In this document: piece by piece, positions 13,330 to 33,991 of the stretch
How the letters are laid out: each line of letters starts with the position of its first letter
Numbering within the stretch: position 1 is the stretch's first letter
DNA from: Leptospira gomenensis
GTDB taxonomy: Bacteria; Spirochaetota; Leptospiria; Leptospirales; Leptospiraceae
Assembly: GCF_004770155.1 (NCBI RefSeq)
Contig: NZ_RQFA01000066.1
Coordinates: forward strand, 186,001 to 250,000
Direction: 5' to 3'
DNA: 64,000 nt
Made by a program: the position numbers and the translations under genes
The notes under the pieces: model-generated
Told to the model about the DNA's origin: nothing
The model's input: only the letters and a program-made list of their open reading frames with translations
Databases searched by the model: none

Positions 13330-13983
13330 ATGAAATCCGACCTTTCCTCAATACGCACCAACTATACGAAATCTTCTTTGGACGTTTCCGATACCGGAGA
13401 CGATCCGATCGTATTCTTCCAAAAATGGTTTCAAGAGGCGGTTTTATCGGAAGTTTTGGAAGTAAACGCGATGACTTTGGCGACCGCGACCAAAGACGGA
13501 AAACCGAACGCAAGGACGGTTCTACTCAAAGGAATTACGGACGGAGCTTTCGTTTTTTTTACGAATTACGAAAGTAAGAAGGGCAAGGAACTCGACGAGA
13601 ATCCGAAAGCCTGTCTCGTTTTTTTCTGGCCCGAGTTGGAAAGACAAGTTCGCATCGAAGGCGGCGTAACCAAAATCCCGCGAAGAGAATCGGAAGAATA
13701 CTTTCATTCCAGACCGATCGAATCGCAAGTCGGCGCCCATTCCTCTCCGCAAAGCAGCGAAATTCCCGACCGATCCTATTTGGAGGAACGGTTCCGAAAA
13801 CTAAGAACCGAATTCAAGGACGCGGAAATCGACGTTCCTCCGTATTGGGGCGGTTATGCGGTGAAACCGGAGCGGATCGAATTCTGGCAAGGAAGAGCAA
13901 GTCGTCTTCACGATCGGATCGTATTCGAAATAAAAGAGAATTCCGGCGCAGCCGTTTGGAGAAAGTTTCGCGTCGCTCCGTAA
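13330..13983 (+). CDS. pdxH: Pyridoxamine 5'-phosphate oxidase
   Basis: The 217-residue FMN flavoenzyme oxidises pyridoxine or pyridoxamine 5'-phosphate to pyridoxal 5'-phosphate. Visible family blocks are AMTLATATKDGKPNARTVLL (FMN site), YFHSRPIESQVGAHSSPQS, PYWGGYAVKPERIEFWQG and RLHDRIVF (substrate site). Length is typical. It follows cysA by nine bases. A link to sulfur metabolism is plausible, since PLP serves cysteine synthesis and desulfuration enzymes, but shared transcription is inferred only from spacing. Confidence 0.93.
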   Translation: MKSDLSSIRTNYTKSSLDVSDTGDDPIVFFQKWFQEAVLSEVLEVNAMTLATATKDGKPNARTVLLKGITDGAFVFFTNYESKKGKELDENPKACLVFFWPELERQVRIEGGVTKIPRRESEEYFHSRPIESQVGAHSSPQSSEIPDRSYLEERFRKLRTEFKDAEIDVPPYWGGYAVKPERIEFWQGRASRLHDRIVFEIKENSGAAVWRKFRVAP

Positions 13984-14147
13984 TTGTTTTGAATAAAACG
14001 TAGAGTTGGGATAAAATCGAACTCGAATCCATTCGATGATCGCCGAGCCTTACGGTTTCTGCGCGTTGAGACGGAAACCGCAGGGCGCGATTAATAATTT
14101 TAAAAACACTAATACGAGTTATACGACCAAAGCGAGAAGATGAAATC

Positions 14148-14588
14148 ATGAAACTCAAACGGATGGACAACGTAGGAATCGTCGTAGAAGACTTAACGGC
14201 AACGATCGCATTTTTCGCCGAATTAGGTTTAGAACTCGAAGGGGAAACCAGAGTGGAAGGCTCCTGGGCGGACCACGTCGTCGGACTCTCCGGAATACAA
14301 GTAGATATCGCGATGATGCGGACACCGGACGGAAAGAGTCGGCTGGAACTGATGAAATTCCTCAAACCGAAGGCGATACAAACGGAACCTGCAAACGCAC
14401 CGGCAAACGCTTTGGGAATTCGTAGAATCATGTTTGCCGTTGAGGATATCGAAGAGGTGATCGCACGTTTGAAAACACACGGCGCACAACTCATCGGCCG
14501 ACTCGAACGTTACGAGGATAGTTATTTACTCTGCTACTTACGCAGCCCCGAAGGTTTTATCGTCGCTCTCGCGGAAGAACTACGGTAA
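14148..14588 (+). CDS. VOC superfamily (glyoxalase-like) protein
   Basis: The 146-residue protein has a single vicinal-oxygen-chelate unit of paired beta-alpha-beta-beta-beta modules. It begins [20 protein letters not shown] and ends with [13 protein letters not shown], where the last Glu is a usual metal ligand. [17 protein letters not shown] and [18 protein letters not shown] carry the second and third expected ligand positions. Family members include glyoxalases, dioxygenases and resistance proteins. Substrate cannot be told from sequence. It is 164 bases beyond pdxH and probably has its own promoter. Confidence 0.82.
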   Translation: MKLKRMDNVGIVVEDLTATIAFFAELGLELEGETRVEGSWADHVVGLSGIQVDIAMMRTPDGKSRLELMKFLKPKAIQTEPANAPANALGIRRIMFAVEDIEEVIARLKTHGAQLIGRLERYEDSYLLCYLRSPEGFIVALAEELR

Positions 14589-14637
14589 CGGAAAATCAAA
14601 ATCCGCTTTGAGAGGCAAGGCCGGAGCGAAACAAAAA

Positions 14638-15030
14638 ATGAGAACAAAAACGACGGATTCTAAATTTTCCGAAAAAAAACCGAGGATATTCTCCGCTTCC
14701 TTCGCCAGCGTATATCCGCTTTATATACAAAAGGCGGAAAAAAAAGGAAGAACGAAGGCGGAGGTCGATACGATCATTCGCTGGTTGACCGGATACGATC
14801 AGAAAGGTCTTCTAAAACAAATCAAAAACGAAGTGAACTTCGAGGAATTTTTCGACCAAGCTCCGCAAATCAACAAGAACGTTTCCCTGATCCAGGGCGT
14901 AATTTGCGGATATCGTGTGGAGGAGATCGAAGACGAACTGATGCGAAACATTCGTTACCTGGATAAGTTGATCGATGAATTAGCCAAAGGAAAATCCATG
15001 GACAAAATCCTCAGAGGATCCGTTCGTTAA
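14638..15030 (+). CDS. DUF2200 family protein
   Basis: The 130-residue protein matches DUF2200 along its length: [52 protein letters not shown] and [20 protein letters not shown] are all family blocks. The N-terminus is uncertain: I use the ATG at 14638 with GGAG 12 bases upstream, but a TTG at 14608 in frame would add ten residues. Function of the family is not known; it is cytoplasmic and widespread. Confidence 0.85.
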   Translation: MRTKTTDSKFSEKKPRIFSASFASVYPLYIQKAEKKGRTKAEVDTIIRWLTGYDQKGLLKQIKNEVNFEEFFDQAPQINKNVSLIQGVICGYRVEEIEDELMRNIRYLDKLIDELAKGKSMDKILRGSVR

Positions 15031-15084
15031 TAACGAATTCCGTTCCAGGATTCGGATCGAAATTCGGCGCGATAGAAATTCGTT

Positions 15085-15118
15085 CCGCAAAGGAGGGAAT
15101 GAATTCTCTCCTTTGCGG
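15085..15118 (+). terminator. Strong hairpin downstream of the DUF2200 gene
   Basis: CCGCAAAGGAG (15085-15095) pairs perfectly with CTCCTTTGCGG (15108-15118), and the inner bases GAAT/ATTC continue the stem across one G-T pair, leaving a tiny GA loop. It starts 55 bases after the DUF2200 stop. The tail ATTTGTG is only weakly T-rich, so termination efficiency is uncertain. Confidence 0.55.
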
Positions 15119-15205
15119 ATTTGTGCGAATTCGGGGAACGTTTTTGTAGAGAATTTCGGTCCATCCGGATGTTAGATTACGTACCCGAACATCCGGAGAA
15201 CTCCA

Positions 15206-16150
15206 TTGAATCAAAATCGTCTTTTGTTGATCGTCTTAAGTTTATGTTTGGCGGCTATGATCGCCTGCGGCAAAAAAGAATCACCCAACGAAAATTCTCC
15301 CGCATCGGAATCTTCCGTGGAAGATAGATTGCGCTCTATTTCGTCGAAAACAGCTCCCGCTCCGCCTGGCGCCGATAAACAAACGGAAAAAAAAAGAGAA
15401 GCCGACTTCGACATTTCCGGCGAAACGGCTCCGGCAAAAGAGGCTAAGGATCAGGCCGACAACCAACTCGGGGCCGTATTCGCGCCGATCAACGGGCTCG
15501 GAACCGAACGTTTGTTGGAATACAATATCCAGCTTTCCTATCAATGTGACGATCTCGTAAAAACCAGAAAGGAACTTTTGAACTTCGTTTCCAAATACGG
15601 TTATTTGGAAACCAGTTCCGCTTTCAACGGTAGACAACCTTCGATGAGCGTTCGGATGCACGTTCGATCCGCAAAACTCTACGAGGCCTTACAGGAACTG
15701 GATCGCCTCGGATCTTTGTTAACGGAAGATATTTCCACCGTCGATCATACGGAGGGAATGGTTTGGCAGAAGCGTAAAACTTCTCGGGAAAAAATCCGAT
15801 TAACGAGAAGAAACAACGCGAACAATCAGATCGGAGCGGGTGCAAAGAACTGGGAAGCCGTCGAAGAATCCGTTTCGAGTAGCGAAGACGAATTGGATTT
15901 AGCGGAACACGAAACTTGGAAAATCAAGGATCGAGTTCAGTGGGCGACGATTTCCGTTTCTTACGGAATTCCGATTCCCAGCGACGCCGTCCAAGTTCCG
16001 GAATACAAAAACGCCCTCGTAGGAATCCTAAACTTGTTCCTGCAACTTACGTATTATTTTCTTTGGTGGCTTCCGTTTCTTTTGTTTGGAGGTACGGCCG
16101 TATATTACACTTTACGAATATATAAAAAATGGAAAGGGAGAAACTCGTAG
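15206..16150 (+). CDS. DUF4349 domain lipoprotein
   Basis: This 314-residue protein starts with TTG at 15206, placed 8 bases after GGAG. The signal peptide ends LAAMIACGKKES, a good lipobox with the acylated Cys at about residue 21. A polar linker (about 25-90) leads to a DUF4349 domain: LLEYNIQLSYQCDDLVKTRK, KYGYLETSS and VRMHVRSAKLYEALQELD. A charged coiled-coil-like stretch follows, then a C-terminal membrane span near 276-302 and a basic tail. DUF4349 proteins are anchored envelope proteins of unknown function. The combination of an N-terminal lipid anchor and a C-terminal span is normal in this family. Confidence 0.85.
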   Translation: MNQNRLLLIVLSLCLAAMIACGKKESPNENSPASESSVEDRLRSISSKTAPAPPGADKQTEKKREADFDISGETAPAKEAKDQADNQLGAVFAPINGLGTERLLEYNIQLSYQCDDLVKTRKELLNFVSKYGYLETSSAFNGRQPSMSVRMHVRSAKLYEALQELDRLGSLLTEDISTVDHTEGMVWQKRKTSREKIRLTRRNNANNQIGAGAKNWEAVEESVSSSEDELDLAEHETWKIKDRVQWATISVSYGIPIPSDAVQVPEYKNALVGILNLFLQLTYYFLWWLPFLLFGGTAVYYTLRIYKKWKGRNS

Positions 16151-16515
16151 TGGAAAATCCTTAATCAGTAGATTTCGCACGCGAAAAGAAAGGATTCGGG
16201 CAGGATTGGTTTTCTTGCCCGGTCCCGATCGCTGACTCGTATGAAGAGGATCATCGGCCTCGGGAAAACGGTCGGCCGTTTTTGGTTCATCGCGTCGGAA
16301 TTACCACACAGCATACTCGAAGTTTTCGATTGCAAAAACCGTAATTCTGTGATAGGAAGAAATTACCGGAGATACTCCCGCGGACCCGCCTCCACCACCC
16401 TAACTCGGGCGGGGGCGCGCGCGTTTCACGGCAAAATCCTCGGAATTACGACGAATATTCCGACTTCCACCGGAAAAAACATTTTTAGACGGAGGATCGG
16501 CGCGGGTGGAGCGAA
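16151..16515. other. Convergent intergenic gap with hairpins
   Basis: This 365-base stretch lies between the ends of the DUF4349 gene (plus) and ribBA (minus) and shows no convincing gene. CGGGCAGGA (16197-16205) pairs with TCTTGCCCG (16213-16221) with one mismatch but no T-run follows; it may still end the plus-strand transcript. A second GC-rich hairpin pairs CCCGCC (16385-16390) with GGGCGGG (16407-16413). A 92-codon open frame across the gap has no ribosome-binding site and no recognisable content. Confidence 0.5.
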
Positions 16516-17721
16516 CTAACTTAAACCCAGAATATGCCCGAGTTTCAGCTTCTTGGTCATCAAATATCCGTGGTTGTCCGAACCGGGTTGAATCTCGATC
16601 GGGATCCTTTCCACGACCTCCAAACCGTAACCGTCCAAACCTACGATCTTTCTCGGATTGTTCGTAAGAATTTTCATTTTGCCGACGCCGATCTCACGAA
16701 GTATCTGAGCACCGATCCCGTAATCCCTCAAATCGGGAGCGAAACCGAGTTTTTCATTCGCTTCGACGGTATCATATCCTTTATCTTGAATATTATAAGC
16801 CTTTAATTTATTAATCAGACCGATCCCACGTCCCTCCTGTCTCATATACAAAAGGACTCCCTTTCCTTCCTTGGAGATCATCTCCAGGGCGGAATGAAGT
16901 TGAGGACCACAATCACACCGATTGCTGGAAAAGATATCCCCGGTCAGACATTCACTATGAACACGCACCATAACCGGTTCGTCTTTTTTGATCTCCCCTT
17001 TTACGAGAGCGACGTGAATCTTATCGTCGATCAAAGTGGAATACGCGCGAATCGCAAAGTCACCGTATTCGGTAGGAAGTTTCGATTCTACTTCCAGGCG
17101 AATCAGGTTTTCCTTCGCCCTACGATATCGGATCAAATCTTCTATGGTATAAATATTCAGACCGTGTTTTTCGGCGAATTTTTCCAGATCGGGAAGACGA
17201 GCCATCGTCCCGTCGTCGTTCATAATTTCACAAATGACACCCGCGGCATATAAACCGGCAAGTTTGGAAAGATCCACGGAAGCCTCTGTATGCCCCGCTC
17301 TTCGCAAAACCCCGCCGGGAACCGCTTGCAAAGGAAACAAATGTCCGGGGCGCATTAAATCTCCGGAAACCGTTTTCTCATCCAATAAAACTTGAACCGT
17401 AACCGCACGATCCTGCGCGGAAATTCCCGTGGAGGTTCCTTGTTTCGCGTCCACAGAAACGGTAAACGCAGTTCCGTGTTTATCTCCCAGGGAATAATCG
17501 TCCACCATACGATGTAGTCCGAGCTTCTTCAGACGCTCCGCTTCCATCGGCATACAAATCAAGCCCCGACCGAAGGTCGCCATGAAATTGATTTTTTCCT
17601 TATCGGCAAACTCGGCCGCAACGACAAGGTCACCCTCGTTTTCGCGATCTTCCGAATCCACAAGAATGATCATTCTTCCGGATTTGATTTCTTCGATTGC
17701 ATTCTCAATAGGTTGGATCAT
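16516..17721 (-). CDS. ribBA: Bifunctional 3,4-dihydroxy-2-butanone-4-phosphate synthase / GTP cyclohydrolase II
   Basis: The 401-residue enzyme carries out the two first committed branches of riboflavin synthesis. The N-terminal RibB domain (about 1-200) contains [17 protein letters not shown] and the RPGHLFPL and [11 protein letters not shown] active-site motifs. The C-terminal RibA domain (about 205-400) has zinc ligands in [18 protein letters not shown] (Cys258, Cys269, Cys271) and the catalytic RQEGRGIGL. Length is typical. It lies 105 bases downstream of ribE, on the same strand. I looked for an FMN riboswitch in the leader and saw none. Confidence 0.95.
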   Translation of the reverse strand: MIQPIENAIEEIKSGRMIILVDSEDRENEGDLVVAAEFADKEKINFMATFGRGLICMPMEAERLKKLGLHRMVDDYSLGDKHGTAFTVSVDAKQGTSTGISAQDRAVTVQVLLDEKTVSGDLMRPGHLFPLQAVPGGVLRRAGHTEASVDLSKLAGLYAAGVICEIMNDDGTMARLPDLEKFAEKHGLNIYTIEDLIRYRRAKENLIRLEVESKLPTEYGDFAIRAYSTLIDDKIHVALVKGEIKKDEPVMVRVHSECLTGDIFSSNRCDCGPQLHSALEMISKEGKGVLLYMRQEGRGIGLINKLKAYNIQDKGYDTVEANEKLGFAPDLRDYGIGAQILREIGVGKMKILTNNPRKIVGLDGYGLEVVERIPIEIQPGSDNHGYLMTKKLKLGHILGLS

Positions 17722-17729
17722 AGCTCTTA

Positions 17730-17760
<31 letters not shown>

Positions 17761-17826
17761 GCTACAGAAACTTAAATCTTTGGAATCAAATCCATGTTTC
17801 GCAAAAGGAATAGTTCGAATTCTTAA

Positions 17827-18432
17827 CTATTTCCGAGACGAAAGAAGTTGTTCCAAATAACGAGCGACAAGATCGATTTCCAAATTCAAAATCGAACCCG
17901 ATTTCCAAAACGAAGCGTTCGTTTTTTTCAAAGTTTCCGGAATCAAAACTAGATCGAATTCTCCCGGTCTGGAATCCACCACCGTCAACGAAATTCCGTC
18001 CACGGTGATACTTCCGCGGGGAGCGATGTATTTGGAAAGAGACGGATCGTTTTCCACGGTATAACAGACCACCGATCCGCCTTCCCTTTCTTCGATCGAA
18101 ATAATTTTCCCGGTTCCATCCACGTGACCGCTTACGATATGACCTCCCAACCGGGTCGTAGGAAGGGCGCTTCGCTCCAAGTTAACCGCGTCCCCCGTTT
18201 TCAAAAGACCGAAGTTGGTCAGCTCCAACGTTTTAAAGGTGGAATAAAACCGGAACCGGTTTCCCTGCGCAAGAAACTCGGTTACGGTTTGACAACATCC
18301 GTTCACCGAAATCGAATCCCCGAGTTTTAGGTCGGGGTTCGACCAGGAAGTTTCCACGAGAAAATCCCGGCCGTCGTTCGTTTCCAAAATTTCCAGAACG
18401 GTTCCTTTTGTTTCGACTAAACCTGTGAACAT
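17827..18432 (-). CDS. ribE: Riboflavin synthase (alpha subunit)
   Basis: The 201-residue enzyme dismutates two 6,7-dimethyl-8-ribityllumazine molecules to riboflavin. Two lumazine-binding repeats are clear: [10 protein letters not shown]...[13 protein letters not shown] and [15 protein letters not shown]...[13 protein letters not shown]. The canonical start MFTGLVE at 18432 has GGGAGG upstream, so the long in-frame extension to 18654 is rejected. The gene overlaps the 3' end of ribD by 16 bases. Confidence 0.95.
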   Translation of the reverse strand: MFTGLVETKGTVLEILETNDGRDFLVETSWSNPDLKLGDSISVNGCCQTVTEFLAQGNRFRFYSTFKTLELTNFGLLKTGDAVNLERSALPTTRLGGHIVSGHVDGTGKIISIEEREGGSVVCYTVENDPSLSKYIAPRGSITVDGISLTVVDSRPGEFDLVLIPETLKKTNASFWKSGSILNLEIDLVARYLEQLLSSRK

Positions 18433-19687
18433 CGATACGCCTCCCAGACGTCTTCGCCCGCGTTCCTTTTCCAGAATGAGAATTTCGAATCCGTTTTTAA
18501 AGCGGGTAAGATTCCGTTCGGAAGGGAAACCGGAGTTTGAATTTTCAGAATGATATCGTTTCCATCGGCTCTCGCGGAGAAGGTTTCGTAAATCAGATTT
18601 CCCCCTTCCACAAGTAGTCGGTTTACCCCGATCGAAGTTAGAACGGACAGACACTCTTCGGCCAAATCGGAACCTTCGAACCGAAACGGTTCGAAACGAC
18701 TCAAGGTAGAAAGTTTACGCAGAATTCGTTTCGCGATCACCACATCCTTTTTGAGGAAAAAAACGCATCTTTTTAAACCGAATTTCCTTTCGATCGATTC
18801 CTGTTTTTCGATCCATTCTTCGGTTATATTTGATTCTTCGAATATAATAAAAACTCGATATGGTTGATACCTTTCCGGAGTCGATCTATGAACGGATATT
18901 ATTTCCGGATCCGCACCAAAACGGAAAAGATCCTCCAAAAAACCGGAAACGCCTCCTTGGGTCGCGGAACTTTCTTCCACGATCGTTTGTTCACCGATAA
19001 TATCCGAAGACAAATCCGAAAGGAGGGATTCAGTTCTGAACTCCAGGCCGGGTTTGTCCCGAAAAAGTGTTCCCGGTCCCACGAGAACTGCGTCACACTT
19101 CGCTCGCAAAATCGAAGTTAGGTGATTTGAGACCTTTCCGGAAAGGGGAAACCTGGATTTATCCAGCGGAGCAAAATGACCTTCCCGGGAAACGGCCGTT
19201 TTTAAGATCATAGAGGGTTTCTTTTTTTCCAGACGGGACGCGAATCCGAACAGGGTTTGCGAAGCGATCGTTTGCAAATCCGGATCCGATACTACTTCGA
19301 TTCCCGCCCTACGACAAAGTTCCAGACCGTCGTTTTCACGAACCAGAGGATTGGGATCCTTCCATCCGAAATATAGGGTTTTGGGTTTGTATCGAAGAAT
19401 CAGATCGATACAAGGCGGGGTTTTTCCTTGATGGGAACAAGGCTCCAACGTAACCCATACGTTATGCGGCACAGCGATTCCACGTTCGGAAATTTCGGAA
19501 AAAACCGAATATGCGTTTTTTTCAGCGTGCGCTCCCCCTGTGGGAGAAGTCCTACCTTTTGCGAGTATACGCGCATTATCCGGATCGGTTAATATACAAG
19601 CAACCGGAGGATTGGGGGAACTTTCCCCCGTAGACAAAAAGGCCAGTTTACGCAATTCCTCCCGAAAAACTTCCGGGAGGATGGACA

Positions 19688-19688
<1 letters not shown>
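18417..19688 (-). CDS. ribD: Bifunctional riboflavin deaminase-reductase RibD
   Basis: The 423-residue protein couples the pyrimidine deaminase and the NADPH-dependent reductase of riboflavin synthesis. The deaminase zinc site is HAEKNAY (His54, Glu56) plus [11 protein letters not shown] (Cys84, Cys93). The reductase begins near residue 160 ([33 protein letters not shown]) and ends with [13 protein letters not shown]. Usual length is about 360-370; the extra residues fall between about 215 and 300 (a Ser/Glu-rich insert after the FRDKPGL motif). The start shares one base with the secF stop. Confidence 0.92.
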
Positions 19689-20629
<941 letters not shown>

Positions 20630-20631
20630 TC

Positions 20632-23343
<2,712 letters not shown>

Positions 23344-23347
<4 letters not shown>

Positions 23348-23673
23348 TTGTCCGTTTGTTTCTTTTTTACGACCGTACTAGCGGTGAACGATACGTTTGT
23401 GTCTTTCGCTATATTGAGTACGACCACTTCGTTGTTGTCTTTGATTTCCACGACCTTACCGTGAATTCCGGAGGAAGTGATCACTTCGTCGCCTTTTTTC
23501 AGACTTTCGATCATCTCTTTGCGTTTTTTCTCTTCGCTTCTTTGCGGGCGAATGACCAGGAAATACATGATCACGAGCATGATCGGGATCAAAAGTAACG
23601 TGGAGAACGGGGATTTATCGCCTTCTCCGGCGGCCTGCGCCAATTGAAGTAGAATGATGGAATCAAAGGTCAT
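23344..23673 (-). CDS. yajC: Preprotein translocase subunit YajC
   Basis: The 109-residue protein has one membrane span (about 26-42) followed by the YajC signature VIRPQRSEEKKRKEMIESLKKGDEV and VITSSGIHGKVVEI, and a basic C-terminus. YajC binds SecDF. Its stop overlaps the next gene by four bases. It lies 54 bases after trpD on the same strand. Confidence 0.95.
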
Positions 23674-23726
23674 GTTTTTTTCCTGTCTTATTCTTTATAT
23701 CGGATTTCTAACCAGTATTTTTCCCG

Positions 23727-24712
<986 letters not shown>

Positions 24713-24738
<26 letters not shown>

Positions 24739-25455
24739 TTTTTTCAAACATCCTTTTGAGATTGGAAGGGTACAACACCTCTTTGTTGGTAACGAAATAA
24801 CGGATCCCGGATATCACGGTGATCGCCGTAGTAACGAGCATTCCCCAATACGGAACAAAGGCTCCGAGACCGAAGATAACGTCTCCGATTCCGGTGTTTT
24901 TGTTTAGGTTTTGGAAAAAGTAGACCGCGTTTCCGGTCGCGATCTCGAACACGGTCAGACCGCTCGCCTTACCGTGCGCGTATGCTTCGTTGATGAGAAT
25001 CCTCTTCTTGCTCGAAACCAAAATAAAAAAAATGAGAATCAGAACGATGGCTCCCATCTGAAACACCGTCTTGATTTTTCCGAGCATGGTCGTGCGGATC
25101 GACTTACCTTGACGAATGGCCAGATAACGCAAACTCGTGATGAGCATATCACGGGCGATGATCAGAAAAACCATCCAGAATTCGATCTGTTCCTGCAAAA
25201 AGATAAAGGTGATAAAACAACCGGTGACGATGATCTTGTCCGCGAGAGGATCCAGAAATTTTCCGAACTCGGTTTCCTGATTCCACTTTCTCGCCAGATA
25301 ACCGTCGATCAAGTCGGTGAGCGAGGCCGCGGAAAAAAGAACCAAAGCCGCGATATGGTATTCCCATTCCTTTTGAAACAGAAACCATACGAAAAAGGGA
25401 ACCGCGGCGACGCGGAGCATCGTAAGAATATTAGGAATATTGAAAATAATTTTCT

Positions 25456-25459
<4 letters not shown>
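24713..25459 (-). CDS. pgsA: CDP-diacylglycerol-glycerol-3-phosphate 3-phosphatidyltransferase
   Basis: A 248-residue multi-span inner-membrane enzyme that makes phosphatidylglycerol phosphate. The CDP-alcohol phosphotransferase motif is seen as DGYLARKWNQETEFGKFLDP followed by LADK, with all the aspartates and the arginine present. FNIPNILTMLRV at the N-terminus is typical of PgsA. The start at 25459 overlaps the rimO stop (ATGA). The longer open frame to 25525 lies wholly inside rimO. Confidence 0.93.
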
Positions 25460-26775
<1,316 letters not shown>

Positions 26776-26781
26776 AAAAAA

Positions 26782-27921
<1,140 letters not shown>

Positions 27922-27924
27922 CGG

Positions 27925-28635
<711 letters not shown>

Positions 28636-28637
28636 GG

Positions 28638-28669
<32 letters not shown>

Positions 28670-28887
28670 GCTTCGGACGTATCGGGAACCTTGTCACTTT
28701 CTAAAATTCTTAGGAAAACCGATCCGTTCTTTTTCGAAAATTGCGGTCGTTTTTTTACGAAACCTCCGGAATTTTCGAAACGGGAAAACGTGGGATGTCC
28801 CGCCCGTCCCAATTTCGAATCCGAACGCGAGAATCGAAAACGGAACCAAAGACTTCTCGTACGGAACGAGAAAACGCGGAATTTTCT

Positions 28888-31746
<2,859 letters not shown>

Positions 31747-31794
31747 GCTCTTTTTATCGGAAAGGGCACGGAAAAAGAAAAGAGACTTAATTTT

Positions 31795-32301
31795 TCAGAC
31801 GCGTATCGTTTTTGCGTATTCGACGAGTTGATCCAAGGCGGTTCCCCAACCGTCGTAAAAACCCATGGCCTCGTGTTGTTTTCTGGCCGCGTCGGTTCCG
31901 TGGATCGCGATTCCAGAATATTTGGTTCCGCCGTTTCCGTGCGGTTCGAAGGAAAGGATCGCCGTGATAAAATCCATCGAGTTCATGGGCCGAGCCGGAG
32001 AAGGACGAAACCCCGGAAGAAGCGCGTCCGTCCAAATCAGGCGACGTTTCGGAACGACTTCCAGATAACAACCCGTATTGTCGAAGTCCTCGCCCTCCGG
32101 GGAACGCATTACCGTATGAAACTTTCCTCCGGGACGAAGATCGATCTCGCAGTGGACGGTCTGCCAAGGTTTCGGAGTGAACCAGTGAACGAGATGTTCC
32201 GGTTTGGTCCAAGCCTCCCAAACCAGGTCGGGGGAAACCTCCACCACACGTTCCAAAACGAGGTCCAATTCCGGATTCCGAATCATATACGGTTCGATCA
32301 T
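31795..32301 (-). CDS. AHSA1/SRPBCC family protein
   Basis: The 168-residue START-like protein has the Aha1 C-terminal-domain pattern: [28 protein letters not shown] at the start (helix-grip fold, ligand-binding cavity) and [15 protein letters not shown] at the end. AAGGAG precedes the ATG by six bases. Many relatives are single-copy proteins of unknown ligand, and some pair with ArsR regulators, which is not the case here. It stands between dut and ftsK on the same strand. Confidence 0.85.
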   Translation of the reverse strand: MIEPYMIRNPELDLVLERVVEVSPDLVWEAWTKPEHLVHWFTPKPWQTVHCEIDLRPGGKFHTVMRSPEGEDFDNTGCYLEVVPKRRLIWTDALLPGFRPSPARPMNSMDFITAILSFEPHGNGGTKYSGIAIHGTDAARKQHEAMGFYDGWGTALDQLVEYAKTIRV

Positions 32302-32429
32302 GTTTCACTCCTTCTGTTTGCGACAACGTTTCCTCGGGACGCTCCGTCGTAGCCGGACCGTTCCGCGGAAAGAGTATCTAAAAACGAGAGGGATCGATCT
32401 TGTGCAAACCAATTTTAGGAAGGAATCGC

Positions 32430-32867
32430 TCAAATCCCGGTGGAACCGAAACCGCCCGCCCCTCTCGCCGTTTCGTCCGGAAACTCATCCACGAGATTCC
32501 ATTCCGCGTACCAGGTTTTCCGGATCAAAAGTTGCGCGACCCTCATTCCGTGTTCGACTACGAACGGAGAATCCCCCAAATTCAAAAGAGGAATCATCAA
32601 TTCTCCCCGGTAATCGCTGTCGATGGTCCCCGGTGAATTGGGAATCAGAATCCGATTTTTCGTGGAAAAACCGGATCGTGGTCGGATCTCGAAATGAAAT
32701 TCTGCAGGAATGGAAAACGCAAGTCCCGTAGGAACCAAAACCACCTTGCCCGGCTCTAAGGTCAGATTCGAATCCAGACAAGCGTGTACGTCGTATCCGG
32801 CGGAATGTGCGGTTTGAAGCGCGGGAAGTTCCGCATTTCGTTTTAATTTTTTAACGGAAATTTTCAT
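32430..32867 (-). CDS. dut: Deoxyuridine 5'-triphosphate nucleotidohydrolase
   Basis: The 145-residue trimeric dUTPase shows all five motifs: AGYDVHACLD (1), RPRSGFSTKN (2), NSPGTIDSDYRGEL (3, with catalytic Asp), RVAQLLI (4) and RGAGGFGSTG (5, the C-terminal P-loop-like arm). It removes dUTP and supplies dUMP. Length is normal. No good ribosome-binding site is visible before the ATG. Confidence 0.95.
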   Translation of the reverse strand: MKISVKKLKRNAELPALQTAHSAGYDVHACLDSNLTLEPGKVVLVPTGLAFSIPAEFHFEIRPRSGFSTKNRILIPNSPGTIDSDYRGELMIPLLNLGDSPFVVEHGMRVAQLLIRKTWYAEWNLVDEFPDETARGAGGFGSTGI

Positions 32868-33016
32868 AAGAAGGAGGATTCCATGTTTCCAAAACCCCGA
32901 ATTTAATCTCCGAAAAAAGAGGACGGAACTCTTAAAAAAACGCGGGAAGAACGGATCACGAATTCGGTCGGGAAAAAGGGATTGCGCTTGGATCGAGAAA
33001 GATCACAAATTGCCCC

Positions 33017-33991
33017 GTGCAACAGATAAGAATTACGGGAATCGCCGTCGTAGGAATCACGACTACCTTGTTCGTCCTTTCGTTGGGTTCCCAACCGAAA
33101 TTAGGAAACTGTAAACTATTTCCGGAAAACAACGTGTGGAACGTTCCGGTCGATCGATTGCCGGTTCATCCGCGCTCTCAAAACTACGTACAAAGTATAG
33201 GAACCAAGGAAAAATTGAAGGCGGACTTCGGTTCCGGGCTCTGGGAAGGAAAACCGATCGGAATTCCCTTTTTACTCGCGGACGAAAAATCAGTTCCGAC
33301 GGGAAAAACGTATCCCGTAAAGTTCGAATACGTGGAAGAAAGCGACCCCGGTCCTTATCCGATTCCGCCTAACGCACCGGTGGAAGGAGGAGAAACGAGC
33401 GACGGAGATAGACACGTTTTGGTCGTCACCGAAACGTCGTGTAAACTTTATGAACTATACGATGCTCGTTTCCGGACGAACACACAATCTTGGACCGCCG
33501 GATCGGGGGCGATTTTCGATTTGAATTCCAATCTTCTTCGCCCGAGCGGTTGGACCTCCGCGGACGCGGCCGGTCTACCGATTTTACCGGGTTTGGTTCG
33601 ATACGAAGAGATCGAAGCCGGAGAAATTACGCATGCCATCCGATTTACCGCGAAGCGCACGCAAAAAGCGTTCGTATGGCCCGCTCGTCATTTCGCCTCC
33701 AAAATCAAGGACCCGAACGTGCCTCCGATGGGAGCTCGGTTTCGTCTCAAGGCGGATTTTAAAATAGAGGGATTCAGCGAAAAAAACCAGGTGATTTTGC
33801 GTGCTTTGAAAAAATACGGAATGATCCTTGCGGACAACGGAGCGAATTGGTTTTTATCCGGATCTCCCGATGAAAGATGGAACAACGACGACCTTCATCA
33901 GTTGAGAAAAATTACGGGAGATCGGTTCGAAGTTGTGGATTCGGATGTTCTGATGGTTTCTTCGGATTCGGGAGAAACCAAACAGAACTAG
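33017..33991 (+). CDS. Secreted protein of unknown function, widely conserved type
   Basis: The 324-residue protein begins with GTG at 33017 and a signal peptide (MQQIRITGIAVVGITTTLFV...). No Shine-Dalgarno sequence is visible, so the start is provisional. The mature part has striking blocks such as NVWNVPVDRLPVHPRS, ESDPGPYPIPPNAPVEGG, GDRHVLVV, GWTSADAAGLPILPGLVRY, VWPARHFAS and LADNGANWFLSG. I recall closely similar blocks in secreted proteins of actinobacteria and acidobacteria, none with known function. That recollection suggests wide but patchy distribution, compatible with horizontal transfer. It is flanked by minus-strand genes on both sides and stands alone. Confidence 0.7.
   Translation: MQQIRITGIAVVGITTTLFVLSLGSQPKLGNCKLFPENNVWNVPVDRLPVHPRSQNYVQSIGTKEKLKADFGSGLWEGKPIGIPFLLADEKSVPTGKTYPVKFEYVEESDPGPYPIPPNAPVEGGETSDGDRHVLVVTETSCKLYELYDARFRTNTQSWTAGSGAIFDLNSNLLRPSGWTSADAAGLPILPGLVRYEEIEAGEITHAIRFTAKRTQKAFVWPARHFASKIKDPNVPPMGARFRLKADFKIEGFSEKNQVILRALKKYGMILADNGANWFLSGSPDERWNNDDLHQLRKITGDRFEVVDSDVLMVSSDSGETKQN

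Noticed and set aside
18433..18654. 74-residue N-terminal extension of riboflavin synthase
   Set aside because: The extension lies inside ribD; the canonical MFTGLVE start with GGGAGG upstream is far better.
32868..33016. Seven-codon plus-strand frame at about 32895 after a perfect AAGGAGG
   Set aside because: The frame is MFPKPRI and does not lead into the next gene; there is no regulatory codon pattern. The Shine-Dalgarno match may be chance.
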